DNA of 64,000 nt. Origin: Kuafuiihalomonas sp050331295. GTDB taxonomy: Bacteria > Myxococcota > Kuafuiibacteriia > Kuafuiibacteriales > Kuafuiibacteriaceae. The DNA lies in assembly GCA_050331295.1 (NCBI GenBank), contig JBHJGZ010000004.1, forward strand, positions 1-64,000, written 5' to 3'. A program made the position numbers and the translations under genes. The notes below the pieces were generated by a model. The model was not told the DNA's origin, did not search any database, and worked only from the letters and a program-made list of their open reading frames with translations. Below are positions 43,406-51,323 of this stretch, in pieces (position 1 is the first letter of the stretch; every line of letters begins with the position of its first letter).

Positions 43406-44071
43406 TCAATCCTCGCGGGCAGCGCCCAGCGTCGAGAGGTCCAGCTTGTCGCGGTTGGTGACCACGAGGTTCAGGACCGAGACCGAGGCTTCGTTGATGT
43501 CGTCCAGTAGAGCTTGGGTCTTCCCTTGGAGCACCGAGTAAAAGAGAAGTCCAGGAATGGCGGTCAGGAGTCCGAACGCCGTGCAGTTCATGGCCTCCGC
43601 GATACCGGAGGCGAGAAGGGTGGCCTTTTCAGATGGGTCCGCGTTAGCGACTGCCGCGAAACACGTGATGAGACCGGATATGGTCCCGAGCAGACCGGCC
43701 AACATGGCCACGTTGGCGAGCATCGCCAAATACGCAGTTCTCTTCTCGAGTCGAGGCGTTTCGCGAAGCGTGGCTTCGTCCATCGCCGCTTGTACCTCGG
43801 CATCAGACTTGTTCACCTTCACCAAGCCCGCTTTGATGATGTTGCTCAAAGGCGTGGGAGTTTGGCTGCACAGCGCCAAGGCCTTGCCCACGTTGCCCGC
43901 CAAAATGTACTTCCGCATGGCCGAAACGAAGGCGTCCTTCGAAATCGAGGCCTTGAAATACAGGTACTGAATGCGTTCGATGGCGATGGCCAGGATGAAA
44001 ATCGAGCAGACCGTGATAGGGTACATCCCAGGGCCGCCCTCTTGGTACCGGTGTGCCAGTTCTTGAAACAT
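43406..44071 (-). CDS. ExbB/TolQ/AglR-type proton-channel protein
   Basis: 221 residues from ATG 44071 (an open frame to 44299 is not coding). Three TM segments: GMYPITVCSIFILAIAIERI, the 110-150 pair with LANVAMLAGLLGTISGLITCF (the conserved channel helix) and AFGLLTAIPGLLFYSVL. First gene of the minus-strand exb set and divergent from pilT by 148 bases. In Myxococcus the ExbB-ExbD-ExbD trio AglRQS powers gliding with Glt proteins. Here the proximity to PilT suggests a motility locus. Confidence 0.9.
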   Translation of the reverse strand: MFQELAHRYQEGGPGMYPITVCSIFILAIAIERIQYLYFKASISKDAFVSAMRKYILAGNVGKALALCSQTPTPLSNIIKAGLVKVNKSDAEVQAAMDEATLRETPRLEKRTAYLAMLANVAMLAGLLGTISGLITCFAAVANADPSEKATLLASGIAEAMNCTAFGLLTAIPGLLFYSVLQGKTQALLDDINEASVSVLNLVVTNRDKLDLSTLGAARED

Positions 44072-44219
44072 GATTTGGACCGCTCTCCTTACCGGGCAGC
44101 CCAGCCCGCCGTGTCCGGCGGTCTCGTAGCCAACCCGACCCCAATGGTTCCTTGTTTTTGACGTACCGTCCAGTCTCGGGCCGACACCCATTGAAGCACG
44201 GAGCCGGACGGGGGATGAC
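44072..44219. other. Divergent intergenic region between exbB and pilT
   Basis: 148 bases that should contain the promoters for the exb operon and pilT. No clear -10/-35 pair, hairpin or operator is visible. Confidence 0.5.
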
Positions 44220-45305
44220 ATGGGCCCCATGGAGCCCAAGATGTTCGATCGGTTTCTGGCCGCGGCGGTCAAGGCCGGGGCTTCGGACATCCACGTCAAG
44301 TCGGGGGCTCAGCCAACCCTTCGGGTCCACGGCGTCCTCAAGGAGGTGAAGCTGGATCCGTTGAGTTCCGAATCCATGGAGGCGCTGATCGCGCACATCC
44401 TCCACCACAATCGTCTCGACGCCGACATGCGGACGCTCAAGGAGTACGACACCTCCTACTCGGTCGCTTCCGTCGGTCGATTCCGGGTGAACATCCTCCG
44501 CCAGCGCAACGAACTTGCCGCCATCCTTCGAGTGATTCCCGAAGAGGTGCCATCCCTCGACAGTCTCGGTTTGCCGGCCATCCTCAAGACGATCGCTCGA
44601 GAGGAGCGCGGTCTGGTCTTGGTGACCGGCGTGACCGGTTCTGGGAAGAGCACCACGCTGGCGGCGATGATCAACGAGATCAACTCCATCGCCCGAAAGC
44701 ACATCGTCACCATCGAAGATCCCATCGAGTTTCTTCATTCCGACAAACTCTCCCGGATCACCCAACGGGAAGTGGGTGCAGACACCGAGTCTTTCTCCAT
44801 GGCTCTTCGAGCCGCATTACGTCAGGACCCCGACGTGATCCTGGTCGGAGAGATGCGGGATGCGGTGACCATCGACACTGGCCTGAAGGCGGCCGAGACG
44901 GGGCATCTGGTCTTTTCCACCGTGCACACGACAGACGCGGCCAAGACGATCGGGCGCCTGGTGGACGTCTTTGGACAAGACTATCAGGAGGCGGTTCGGG
45001 TTCGACTGTCCGAGAACCTTCGGGCCACCCTGTCACAGCGGCTGCTTCGTCGCGCAGACGGGCAGGGGCGCGTGGTGGCGATGGAGATCATGCGCGTGAC
45101 CCTCACGGTTCAGGAACTGATCAAGGATTCGAACCGGACCGGTGAAATCAAAGATTACATTGAGCGAAGTCGGGACATGTACGGTACCCAGTCCTTCGAC
45201 CAACACTTGATCGAACTTTATCAATCGGGAGTCATCAGTTTGGACACCGCCAAAGCGGCTGCGACAAATCCCGCCGATTTCGAACGAGCCCTCTATGTCA
45301 ATTGA
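44220..45305 (+). CDS. pilT: Type IV pilus retraction ATPase
   Basis: 361 residues. Motifs in order: N-terminal ASDIHVKSGAQPTLRVHG, Walker A GVTGSGKSTTLA (about 138-149), the Asp box EDPIEFLH, Walker B ILVGEMRD (about 207) and the His box near ETGHLVFSTVHT. The C-terminus lacks the typical extension of PilB. It forms a hexamer in the cytoplasm that powers pilus retraction and twitching. The start is the ATG at 44220; the internal ATGs at 44229 and 44241 are also possible. It is divergent from the exb motor genes. Confidence 0.95.
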   Translation: MGPMEPKMFDRFLAAAVKAGASDIHVKSGAQPTLRVHGVLKEVKLDPLSSESMEALIAHILHHNRLDADMRTLKEYDTSYSVASVGRFRVNILRQRNELAAILRVIPEEVPSLDSLGLPAILKTIAREERGLVLVTGVTGSGKSTTLAAMINEINSIARKHIVTIEDPIEFLHSDKLSRITQREVGADTESFSMALRAALRQDPDVILVGEMRDAVTIDTGLKAAETGHLVFSTVHTTDAAKTIGRLVDVFGQDYQEAVRVRLSENLRATLSQRLLRRADGQGRVVAMEIMRVTLTVQELIKDSNRTGEIKDYIERSRDMYGTQSFDQHLIELYQSGVISLDTAKAAATNPADFERALYVN

Positions 45306-45356
45306 CCGAGAAACGCTTGTGGCTCCACGACCCTTCGGTTCTAACTCCCGGCCGAG

Positions 45357-45638
45357 ATGAAGCCGGTTCGAGTCTATTCGGCTGAATGGTGTCCGTTTTG
45401 CCGTCGCGCGCGGTCGCTCTTGGACCGCAAGGGTGTGCGGTACCAGGTCGTGGATGTGGATGGGGACCTGGACAAGCGTCGCTGGCTGGCCGATGTGACG
45501 GGCCAGCGCACGATTCCGCAGATCTTCATCGGGGACGAAGCGATCGGAGGATACACCGAGCTGCTCGGCTTGGAAATGGAAGGGGTGCTTGAGACGCTGC
45601 TGGACGAGCCGGCGCCGGTGCCCGACGCTTCGCCGTAG
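45357..45638 (+). CDS. Glutaredoxin
   Basis: 93 residues with a single Grx fold: CPFC active site at residues 12-15 (EWCPFCRRAR), the cis-Pro TIPQIFIG loop and GGYTEL glutathione-binding motif. The C-terminal 15 residues are Pro-rich and extra. It reduces disulfides with glutathione or similar thiols. Lies 51 bases after pilT on the same strand. Confidence 0.93.
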   Translation: MKPVRVYSAEWCPFCRRARSLLDRKGVRYQVVDVDGDLDKRRWLADVTGQRTIPQIFIGDEAIGGYTELLGLEMEGVLETLLDEPAPVPDASP

Positions 45639-45649
45639 CCGGTTCGTGA

Positions 45650-45670
45650 TTGCACGGGTTGCCCGTGCAA
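45650..45670. repeat. Perfect inverted repeat upstream of clpP
   Basis: A 9-base stem (TTGCACGGG) repeats as CCCGTGCAA across a 3-base loop. There is no T-tract after it, so it is not a clear intrinsic terminator. The right arm ends 17 bases before the -10 hexamer of clpP, which is where a -35 or an operator would lie. Confidence 0.6.
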
Positions 45671-45687
45671 CCCAGACGGACGTGGGC

Positions 45688-45693
45688 TAGGCT
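45688..45693 (+). promoter_or_regulatory. Probable -10 element for clpP (leaderless)
   Basis: TAGGCT ends 6 bases before the ATG at 45700. No Shine-Dalgarno sequence lies between. Confidence 0.45.
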
Positions 45694-45699
45694 CCGCAT

Positions 45700-46263
45700 A
45701 TGGAGTTCCCCTTCTTCACGCCCATCGAGCAGAAGCTCTTCGAAAGTCGAATCGTCCAGATCAGTGGGGCCGTCGGGTCGACGATGGCTCACGAGGTGAA
45801 CCGGCAACTTCTGGCGCTGGAGCGCGAAGATCCTGAGGCGCCCGTGTATCTCTACATCAATAGTCCGGGGGGCGAGATCAATTCAGGTTTTTCGATATAC
45901 GACACCGCTCGCTTCATTCAACCCGAAGTCTATTCGGTGGTGACGGGCCTCGCGGCCAGCATGGGGTCCTTGATTGCCCTGTGTGCAGAGCAGAAGAATC
46001 GCCTCGCTTTTCCCAACGCGAAGTTCTTGATCCACCAACCCCTGATCTCGGGCGTGTTGACGGGTCCCGCTTCGGACCTCGCGATTCACGCCAAAGACAT
46101 CATCAAGACCAAACAAAAGATCAATGAGCTCTACGCGAAGGAAACCGGACGCCCCATCGAGCAGATCGTCGAGGCGACCGACCGGGACCACTGGATGGAC
46201 GCCCACGAAGCCCTGGATTTCGGTTTGATCAGCAGAGTCGTCAGTCGGCGCACGGAGATCTGA
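45700..46263 (+). CDS. clpP: ClpP-type ATP-dependent protease proteolytic subunit
   Basis: 187 residues. The catalytic Ser sits in GLAASMGSLIA (Ser about 88), the His in FLIHQP (about 113), and the Asp in the ATDRDHW segment (about 165). YLYINSPGG is the conserved strand. The N-terminus is short (MEFPFFTPIEQKLFESR) and lacks the usual propeptide, and the usual AASMGA is AASMGS. There is no clpX or tig beside it, so it may be a second ClpP paralogue. It may be leaderless, with a perfect inverted repeat upstream of the promoter. Convergent with ftsE, with 24 bases between. Confidence 0.92.
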   Translation: MEFPFFTPIEQKLFESRIVQISGAVGSTMAHEVNRQLLALEREDPEAPVYLYINSPGGEINSGFSIYDTARFIQPEVYSVVTGLAASMGSLIALCAEQKNRLAFPNAKFLIHQPLISGVLTGPASDLAIHAKDIIKTKQKINELYAKETGRPIEQIVEATDRDHWMDAHEALDFGLISRVVSRRTEI

Positions 46264-46287
46264 GCTCTGGGATCACCGATCCTCGCG

Positions 46288-46953
46288 CTAGCGTGAGTCG
46301 TTGACGAGTCTTCCCTGAGCCAATGACAACGCTCGTTTCGGTACGCGTTCCATCAGCATCTTGTCGTGAGTCGCCATGACCACGGTGGTTCCGCGTGCGT
46401 TGGCCCGCTCGAGGAGTTCGAAGATCTCCAAGGACATTTCGGCGTCCAAGTTGCCGGTTGGCTCGTCCGCCAACAGGAGCACCGGGTCGTTGATGAGCGC
46501 CCGAGCGATGGCGGCGCGCTGCTGTTCGCCGCCCGACAGTTTGGCCGGGAGCACATGGGCGCGGTGGAACAAACCGACCGCCTTGAGCATCTCGGCCACC
46601 CGTCGCCGAACGGTACGCTCGGGAAGGCCCAGAACCCACAGTGTCATGGCGATGTTTTCGGCAACGGTGCGATGAGGGATCAGTTTGAAATCCTGGAACA
46701 CGACACCGATTCGCCGGCGAAAATGGGGAATCTGTCGCGGCTTGAGCTGTGCAATGTTGACGTCCTCTACGAACACCTGACCCGAGGTCGGGCGCTCCGC
46801 CGCGAACAACAGCTTGAGCAGCGTCGTTTTGCCGGCTCCGGAGGGTCCGGTGAGAAAGACGAATCCCCCCTTCTCCACCTGAAGGCTGACGTCGTGGAGC
46901 GCCGGGGCATCACCGCTCTCATACACCTTGGTCAAATGGAACGTCTGCAGCAC
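46288..46953 (-). CDS. ftsE: Cell-division ATP-binding protein FtsE
   Basis: 221 residues from GTG 46953. ABC ATPase with Walker A LTGPSGAGKTTLLKLL, Q-loop VVFQDFKLIPH (characteristic of FtsE), signature KLSGGEQQR, Walker B LLLADEPTGNLD and H-loop MATHD. FtsE works with the permease FtsX to activate peptidoglycan hydrolases at the septum. ftsX normally follows immediately, but here the next gene downstream is the convergent clpP and upstream is a divergent lipoprotein, so ftsX is absent from the window. A TAAGGC hexamer lies 8 bases before the start. Confidence 0.9.
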   Translation of the reverse strand: MLQTFHLTKVYESGDAPALHDVSLQVEKGGFVFLTGPSGAGKTTLLKLLFAAERPTSGQVFVEDVNIAQLKPRQIPHFRRRIGVVFQDFKLIPHRTVAENIAMTLWVLGLPERTVRRRVAEMLKAVGLFHRAHVLPAKLSGGEQQRAAIARALINDPVLLLADEPTGNLDAEMSLEIFELLERANARGTTVVMATHDKMLMERVPKRALSLAQGRLVNDSR

Positions 46954-47080
46954 CGTGGGAGGCCTTAGCCGATGTGCACACTCGAGCCTACGAAGCGGAT
47001 CTGTGAGCTGGGTTAAAGCGGTTCACGGATTGCAAGAGCGAATCGACAGCGGTCCTGCAAATCGCTAGCCTCCCGCCATC
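46954..47080. other. Divergent intergenic region between ftsE and the CX4CH lipoprotein gene
   Basis: 127 bases. The plus-strand side contains a TCGACA/TAGCCT promoter pair with 17-base spacing (47043-47071). Nothing else is apparent. Confidence 0.5.
47043..47071 (+). promoter_or_regulatory. Probable sigma-70-type promoter of the CX4CH lipoprotein gene
   Basis: TCGACA (47043-47048) and TAGCCT (47066-47071) are separated by 17 bases. The -10 ends 9 bases before the GTG at 47081, so the mRNA may be leaderless or nearly so. Confidence 0.5.
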
Positions 47081-47635
47081 GTGCAAAACAACCGTTGGCT
47101 TTGGGCATGCACCGCTCTGGTTTTCTGCGGGTGCCCTGGCGAAGTAGAGGACGCCGAAACGCTTCTCGCCATCTTGGCGGATCAGGGCGTTGTCACCTTG
47201 CCTCCAGACTTGGGTTCAGCGCCCGTCACCGACGCAGGCGTTCCGGGCACGCAAGACCTCGGAGTCACGCCGGACCTTGGTCAGCCCGACGCCGGTGGTG
47301 CGATGGACCCATGTCCGCAGTTCGTGGACATCGGCCAAGAGTTGATCACCCCGGAATGCGGAACGGCGGCGTGTCACGACGCTGACAATCCTCAAGCAAA
47401 CCTCGACCTCGTCAGCGCCGGGGTGGCCCAGCGAGTCGTCGATGTCACCGACCGGAGCGGCAACTGCGTCCTGGTCGATAGTTCCGACCCGGACTCGAGT
47501 TTGATGCTGTCGATTCTCACGAGCAGCCCACCTTGCAGCATCCAGATGCCCTTCCTCGGGACACCCTTCACGGCGGATCAAACGGCCTGTGTGGCCGCTT
47601 GGGTGGATGAATTGGTGCTGGAGGTGAATCCGTGA
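47081..47635 (+). CDS. CX4CH (cytochrome-c-like) lipoprotein
   Basis: 184 residues from GTG 47081. Lipoprotein signal MQNNRWLWACTALVFCGC with candidate Cys at 16 or 18. A Pro/Asp-rich linker (residues 40-75) precedes the motif CGTAACHDADNPQANLDL (CX4CH) and a C-terminal PCSIQMPFLGTPFTADQTAC segment with a MP that could be a sixth ligand. CX4CH proteins of this style are common in myxobacteria. Whether heme is bound is not certain because CX2CH is the standard. The GTG start of the next gene overlaps its stop by 4 bases. Confidence 0.72.
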   Translation: MQNNRWLWACTALVFCGCPGEVEDAETLLAILADQGVVTLPPDLGSAPVTDAGVPGTQDLGVTPDLGQPDAGGAMDPCPQFVDIGQELITPECGTAACHDADNPQANLDLVSAGVAQRVVDVTDRSGNCVLVDSSDPDSSLMLSILTSSPPCSIQMPFLGTPFTADQTACVAAWVDELVLEVNP

Positions 47636-49416
47636 GAGCGGCGTGGCTCCTCATGATCTGTCTCTTGGTGCCCTCGGTCGCGCTGGCGGAGGGTACCGTC
47701 GCCGTGGGCGGTATCGGTGGTCCGACCGGTGCTCAGGTCCGGATTGCCATCGAGAATGCGCTGAAAGGAAAGACCGACATCGTACCCGGACCCACGTTCC
47801 AGGCCGCCGCCCGAGAGGCAGGGGCCCCTCCCGGGGATCCGGCAACGTCGGCGCAGGTGGGTGCGGGCCTCGGCGCTGACGCGGTCGTGGTCGGCAACGT
47901 CACGCGGGCGGGTCGCCAGTGGAAGGCAACCATTCAGCTGGTCGAGACCCGTTCCGGCGAAGTGACTCAGAATTGGGTCTATGAAACTCCAGGCCTTCGT
48001 TCGCTGGCGGTGATCGCTCGACGGCAGGCCTGGACCAAGCTGGGCGCGGCGATACGGAGTGCAGCGTCATCCGGGCCGGTGGCCGCGGCTCCGCCGGCGA
48101 TTCCCACCGAGCAACGCAAGGTTCGCGTCGCTTTGCTTCCGTTTGGCGGGGGACGAGCTGGCGCCCGGGCCCGTCAAATCATCGGCGCGACCCTCAACAA
48201 GAAGCCGGACGTGGTGTTCGTGAAGGGAAGCCTCGTGGCCCAGAAGGCGGAAGAGATCGGGGTCGGTCTCGACGACCCAGTCGGTCGGATCGCCACGGCG
48301 GAGCTGATGGAGCTGAACGTCTTCATCGAAGGAAGAGTGTTTCGACGGGGACAGTATTGGTTCGGGGTGGCGTCGGCCCATCAAGGCGTGGACGGAGAGA
48401 CCATTGAAACGGTGAAGCTTCGGCGGAAGTCGGTCAACGCGCTCGGCGCGGCCATGGCGGCGCGCCTGGTCCAGCCCGTGTTGAACGCTCAGGGCCCCGC
48501 CCCCCTCGAACCCTTGGCGGCGGCAGCACCGCCCGCCGCACAGAGCTCCGGCTTGAGCTTGGATGCCTACCCTCAGGCGCAGCCGGACAGCGCCCCGGCA
48601 GCCGCCGAACCTGCCGCCAGCGTGGCTGCGAAGCCGGAGCGCAAGCCGCGACCCCGGGGGGCCGATGCCCGGAGTCGCACCCCGCTGCGCGCTTCGCTCG
48701 GATTCAATACATTTTTTCGAACCTTTGATTTCAACGACGTACAAGCCAACGTGGGAGGGCTGGCGAGGCCTTACGAGTCCAACTTCTCCCCCGCAATCGA
48801 GATCGTCGTGGACTGGTTCCCGGCTGCTCACTTTCAAGACGACGGATACCTCCGCAACATCGGCGTTGGCCTGGACGCCGACTACGCGTTCGGATTGTCG
48901 TCCACCGACGAGGTCACCGGAGCCGAGTTCCCGACCAACAGCTTCTCCATCGAGGGTTCCGTGATGGGTCGGTTTCCTTTCGGAGCGAATGAGGTTGGGG
49001 CCGAGGTCGGATTTGGAACCGACCAGTTCGCCCTCGATCCCTCGGAGACCGGAGAAGACCCCGCGACCCCCGACGTCGAGTACACCTACCTCCGTCTGGG
49101 CGCCAGCGGACGCTGGCGCGCTCTGTGGTTCTTGGACGTTTTGGGCTCAGCCGGCTATCGCTTCGTGTTCGATTCTGGAGAGATCGGGAGCGACCCGTTC
49201 TTCCCGAACCTCGACGTCGGCGCCTTCGACGCCGAACTCGCCGTGTCGACCCCGATCCTCGACCCGATCCACTTTGAACTCGGTGCGAACTATCAGCACT
49301 ATTTCTTCTCGCTGAACCCGAGTCCCGACGATCCATCGTTCGGTCAGGGGACCGTCATCGGTGGCGCTCTGGATCAGTATGTGACCGGTTTCCTGCGGGT
49401 TCTCTTCGTGCTCTGA
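47632..49416 (+). CDS. Predicted outer-membrane/periplasmic protein with C-terminal beta domain
   Basis: 594 residues from GTG 47632, coupled to the previous gene (GTGA). Signal peptide MRAAWLLMICLLVPSVALAE. Residues 25-130 look like a periplasmic alpha/beta lipid- or polymer-binding domain (FDA/CsgG-like pattern), residues 155-280 a second similar domain (RVALLPFGGGRAGARARQIIGATL), a Pro/Ala linker about 285-350, and residues 370-594 a beta-strand-rich domain ending in LRVLFVL, consistent with an outer-membrane barrel. Function unknown. Both genes probably act together in the envelope. Confidence 0.7.
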   Translation: MRAAWLLMICLLVPSVALAEGTVAVGGIGGPTGAQVRIAIENALKGKTDIVPGPTFQAAAREAGAPPGDPATSAQVGAGLGADAVVVGNVTRAGRQWKATIQLVETRSGEVTQNWVYETPGLRSLAVIARRQAWTKLGAAIRSAASSGPVAAAPPAIPTEQRKVRVALLPFGGGRAGARARQIIGATLNKKPDVVFVKGSLVAQKAEEIGVGLDDPVGRIATAELMELNVFIEGRVFRRGQYWFGVASAHQGVDGETIETVKLRRKSVNALGAAMAARLVQPVLNAQGPAPLEPLAAAAPPAAQSSGLSLDAYPQAQPDSAPAAAEPAASVAAKPERKPRPRGADARSRTPLRASLGFNTFFRTFDFNDVQANVGGLARPYESNFSPAIEIVVDWFPAAHFQDDGYLRNIGVGLDADYAFGLSSTDEVTGAEFPTNSFSIEGSVMGRFPFGANEVGAEVGFGTDQFALDPSETGEDPATPDVEYTYLRLGASGRWRALWFLDVLGSAGYRFVFDSGEIGSDPFFPNLDVGAFDAELAVSTPILDPIHFELGANYQHYFFSLNPSPDDPSFGQGTVIGGALDQYVTGFLRVLFVL

Positions 49417-49475
49417 GCCCAGAACAACGCCGAACCCGAGTCCTGAACATCGAGAATCTGCGGCGCGCGGGGCGG

Positions 49476-51323
49476 CTAATCGGCGAATTGGATGTCGTGG
49501 AGCTGCCTGTAGAGTCCCCCCTTGGCCAAGAGCTCGTGGTGACTTCCTTGCTCCGCGATGCGTCCACTCTGCAGCACGATGATGCGGTCGACCGAGCGTA
49601 CGGTGGAGAGCCGATGCGCGATGATGATGGCGGTTCGGCTCCGGATCAGATTCTCCAACCCACGCTGAATCAACCTTTCCGTCTCCTGGTCCACTGCGCT
49701 GGTCGCCTCGTCCAGGATGAGCAGCTTTGGGTCACGGACCATGGCGCGCGCAAAGGTTATCAACTGACGCTCACCAGAAGACAGGCGACCACCACGTTCT
49801 CCGACTTGGGCTTTCCAACCGGCCGGAAGCCGCTTGATCACCTCCCATGCCTGGGTGAGTTCGGCCGCCTGCTGAAGGCGCTCCGAAGTGGGGTTGGTTG
49901 AACCCAGCGCGACATTGTCGGCGATGGTCCCTTCGAAGAGATAGGGATCCTGAAGGACGATGGCCATTCGGTTTCTGAGCTCGGGAGGAGACAACCGAGT
50001 GAGCGGGGTGCCATCCAGTCGTATCTGCCCCTCTTGGGGATCGTAGAAGCGGGCCAGCAGTTTGACGATGGTCGATTTGCCGGCGCCGGTAGGCCCGACC
50101 ACGGCGACCCGTTCTCCGGCCTGAATGTCCAGATCCAAACCCCGGAGGACGGGTGCACCTTCGGGTGAGTATCGAAACTTTACCGACTGAAAGCTCAGGG
50201 CAGGAACCGACCTCTCTCGACCCTCCGACCGCTTGGACCGGGCCTCGGCCTCCACATGTGAATCGATGGAGTCGACCCGCAGCGTTGGCTTCTGGTCGAG
50301 AAGGTCTACGCATCGCTCGGCCGACGCCATGGCTGACTGCAGCACCGTGAACTTGGTGGAAAGCTCGGTGATCGGTTGAAAGAAGCGTCGAAGGTAGTCG
50401 ACGAATGCAACGAAGACACCGACCTGTACGAGGTCACGCTGAAACAGCCACAGACCGAAAAGAAGCATCAATGCGGTCGCGACCGTGCCGAGTGCTTCGA
50501 CGAATGCGTAGGTGGCGGCGTCGTAGCGGATGGCTTCGAAATTTGCGTCTCGATACTGACCGTTGACCTCGGCAAACTCGGCTTGCATGGCCCGCTCTTG
50601 TCGGAAGACCTGAATCAGCGCCATGCCGCTGATGGCCTCGTTCAAGAAGGCGTTGATGCGGGAAAGATGAGTTCGCACTCGCCGGAAGGCTTCTCGTGCG
50701 CGTTTTCGGATGAACGCGACGAAGACGATCAATACGGGAAGTGTCGTAAAAGCGTATAGGGTGAGCTGCGAATCGAGCAGTGACATCATCACCACGATGC
50801 CGATGAGGGTCACCACGTCGCCGATGATGGAGATGGCACCGGTCGAGAAAGCTTCGGAGAGATTTTCGACGTCGTTCGTGACTCGGGTCATCAACCGACC
50901 TACGGGGTTTCGTTCGATGTACGCGAGATCGACTTCTTGGAGTCGGTCGAAGAGGGCCAATCGAAGGTCTCGAGTGACCTTCTGACCGAGATTCTGAGTC
51001 AGGATGGTTTGAAAGAATTGGGCGGCGAATCCCAGCACCAGGGCGAGCACGGTGAGGGCGACGAGCCAGCCGAAGCCATCGAGGTCACCAGGTACCAGAT
51101 GTCGGTCGATGGCCACTTTGACCAGGTAGGGCTGTACCAGCTGGAGCGAAGAAACCACCGGGTAGCTCAGGAGCGCCATGACGAACAGCGTTCGATACGG
51201 TCCAAAGAAGGTCGCGAGTCTGCGAACCAGGCGATGATCATAGCCCGTCGCAAAGTTCACATCCTGACCGATCTCCCGTCGGCGGACCGGAATGGGACGA
51301 TGGGTATCGGTGGTGGAGGTCAT
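49476..51323 (-). CDS. ABC exporter half-transporter, canonical NBD (YheH/MdlB-like)
   Basis: 615 residues from ATG 51323, which overlaps the stop of the partner gene (ATGA). Six TM helices in the N-terminal half (for example LFVMALLSYPVVSSLQLVQ and VALTVLALVLGFAAQF), then an NBD with Walker A VGPTGAGKSTIVKLL, signature RLSSGERQLITFAR, Walker B LLILDEATSAVD and H-loop IIAHRL. It pairs with the upstream half-transporter to make a heterodimeric type IV exporter for lipids or small molecules. The annotated open frame extends to 52142 but that part is out of frame. Confidence 0.92.
   Translation of the reverse strand: MTSTTDTHRPIPVRRREIGQDVNFATGYDHRLVRRLATFFGPYRTLFVMALLSYPVVSSLQLVQPYLVKVAIDRHLVPGDLDGFGWLVALTVLALVLGFAAQFFQTILTQNLGQKVTRDLRLALFDRLQEVDLAYIERNPVGRLMTRVTNDVENLSEAFSTGAISIIGDVVTLIGIVVMMSLLDSQLTLYAFTTLPVLIVFVAFIRKRAREAFRRVRTHLSRINAFLNEAISGMALIQVFRQERAMQAEFAEVNGQYRDANFEAIRYDAATYAFVEALGTVATALMLLFGLWLFQRDLVQVGVFVAFVDYLRRFFQPITELSTKFTVLQSAMASAERCVDLLDQKPTLRVDSIDSHVEAEARSKRSEGRERSVPALSFQSVKFRYSPEGAPVLRGLDLDIQAGERVAVVGPTGAGKSTIVKLLARFYDPQEGQIRLDGTPLTRLSPPELRNRMAIVLQDPYLFEGTIADNVALGSTNPTSERLQQAAELTQAWEVIKRLPAGWKAQVGERGGRLSSGERQLITFARAMVRDPKLLILDEATSAVDQETERLIQRGLENLIRSRTAIIIAHRLSTVRSVDRIIVLQSGRIAEQGSHHELLAKGGLYRQLHDIQFAD

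Noticed and set aside
49417..49475. Possible intrinsic terminator between convergent genes
   Set aside because: No stem-loop with a T-tract is present in this 59-base gap.
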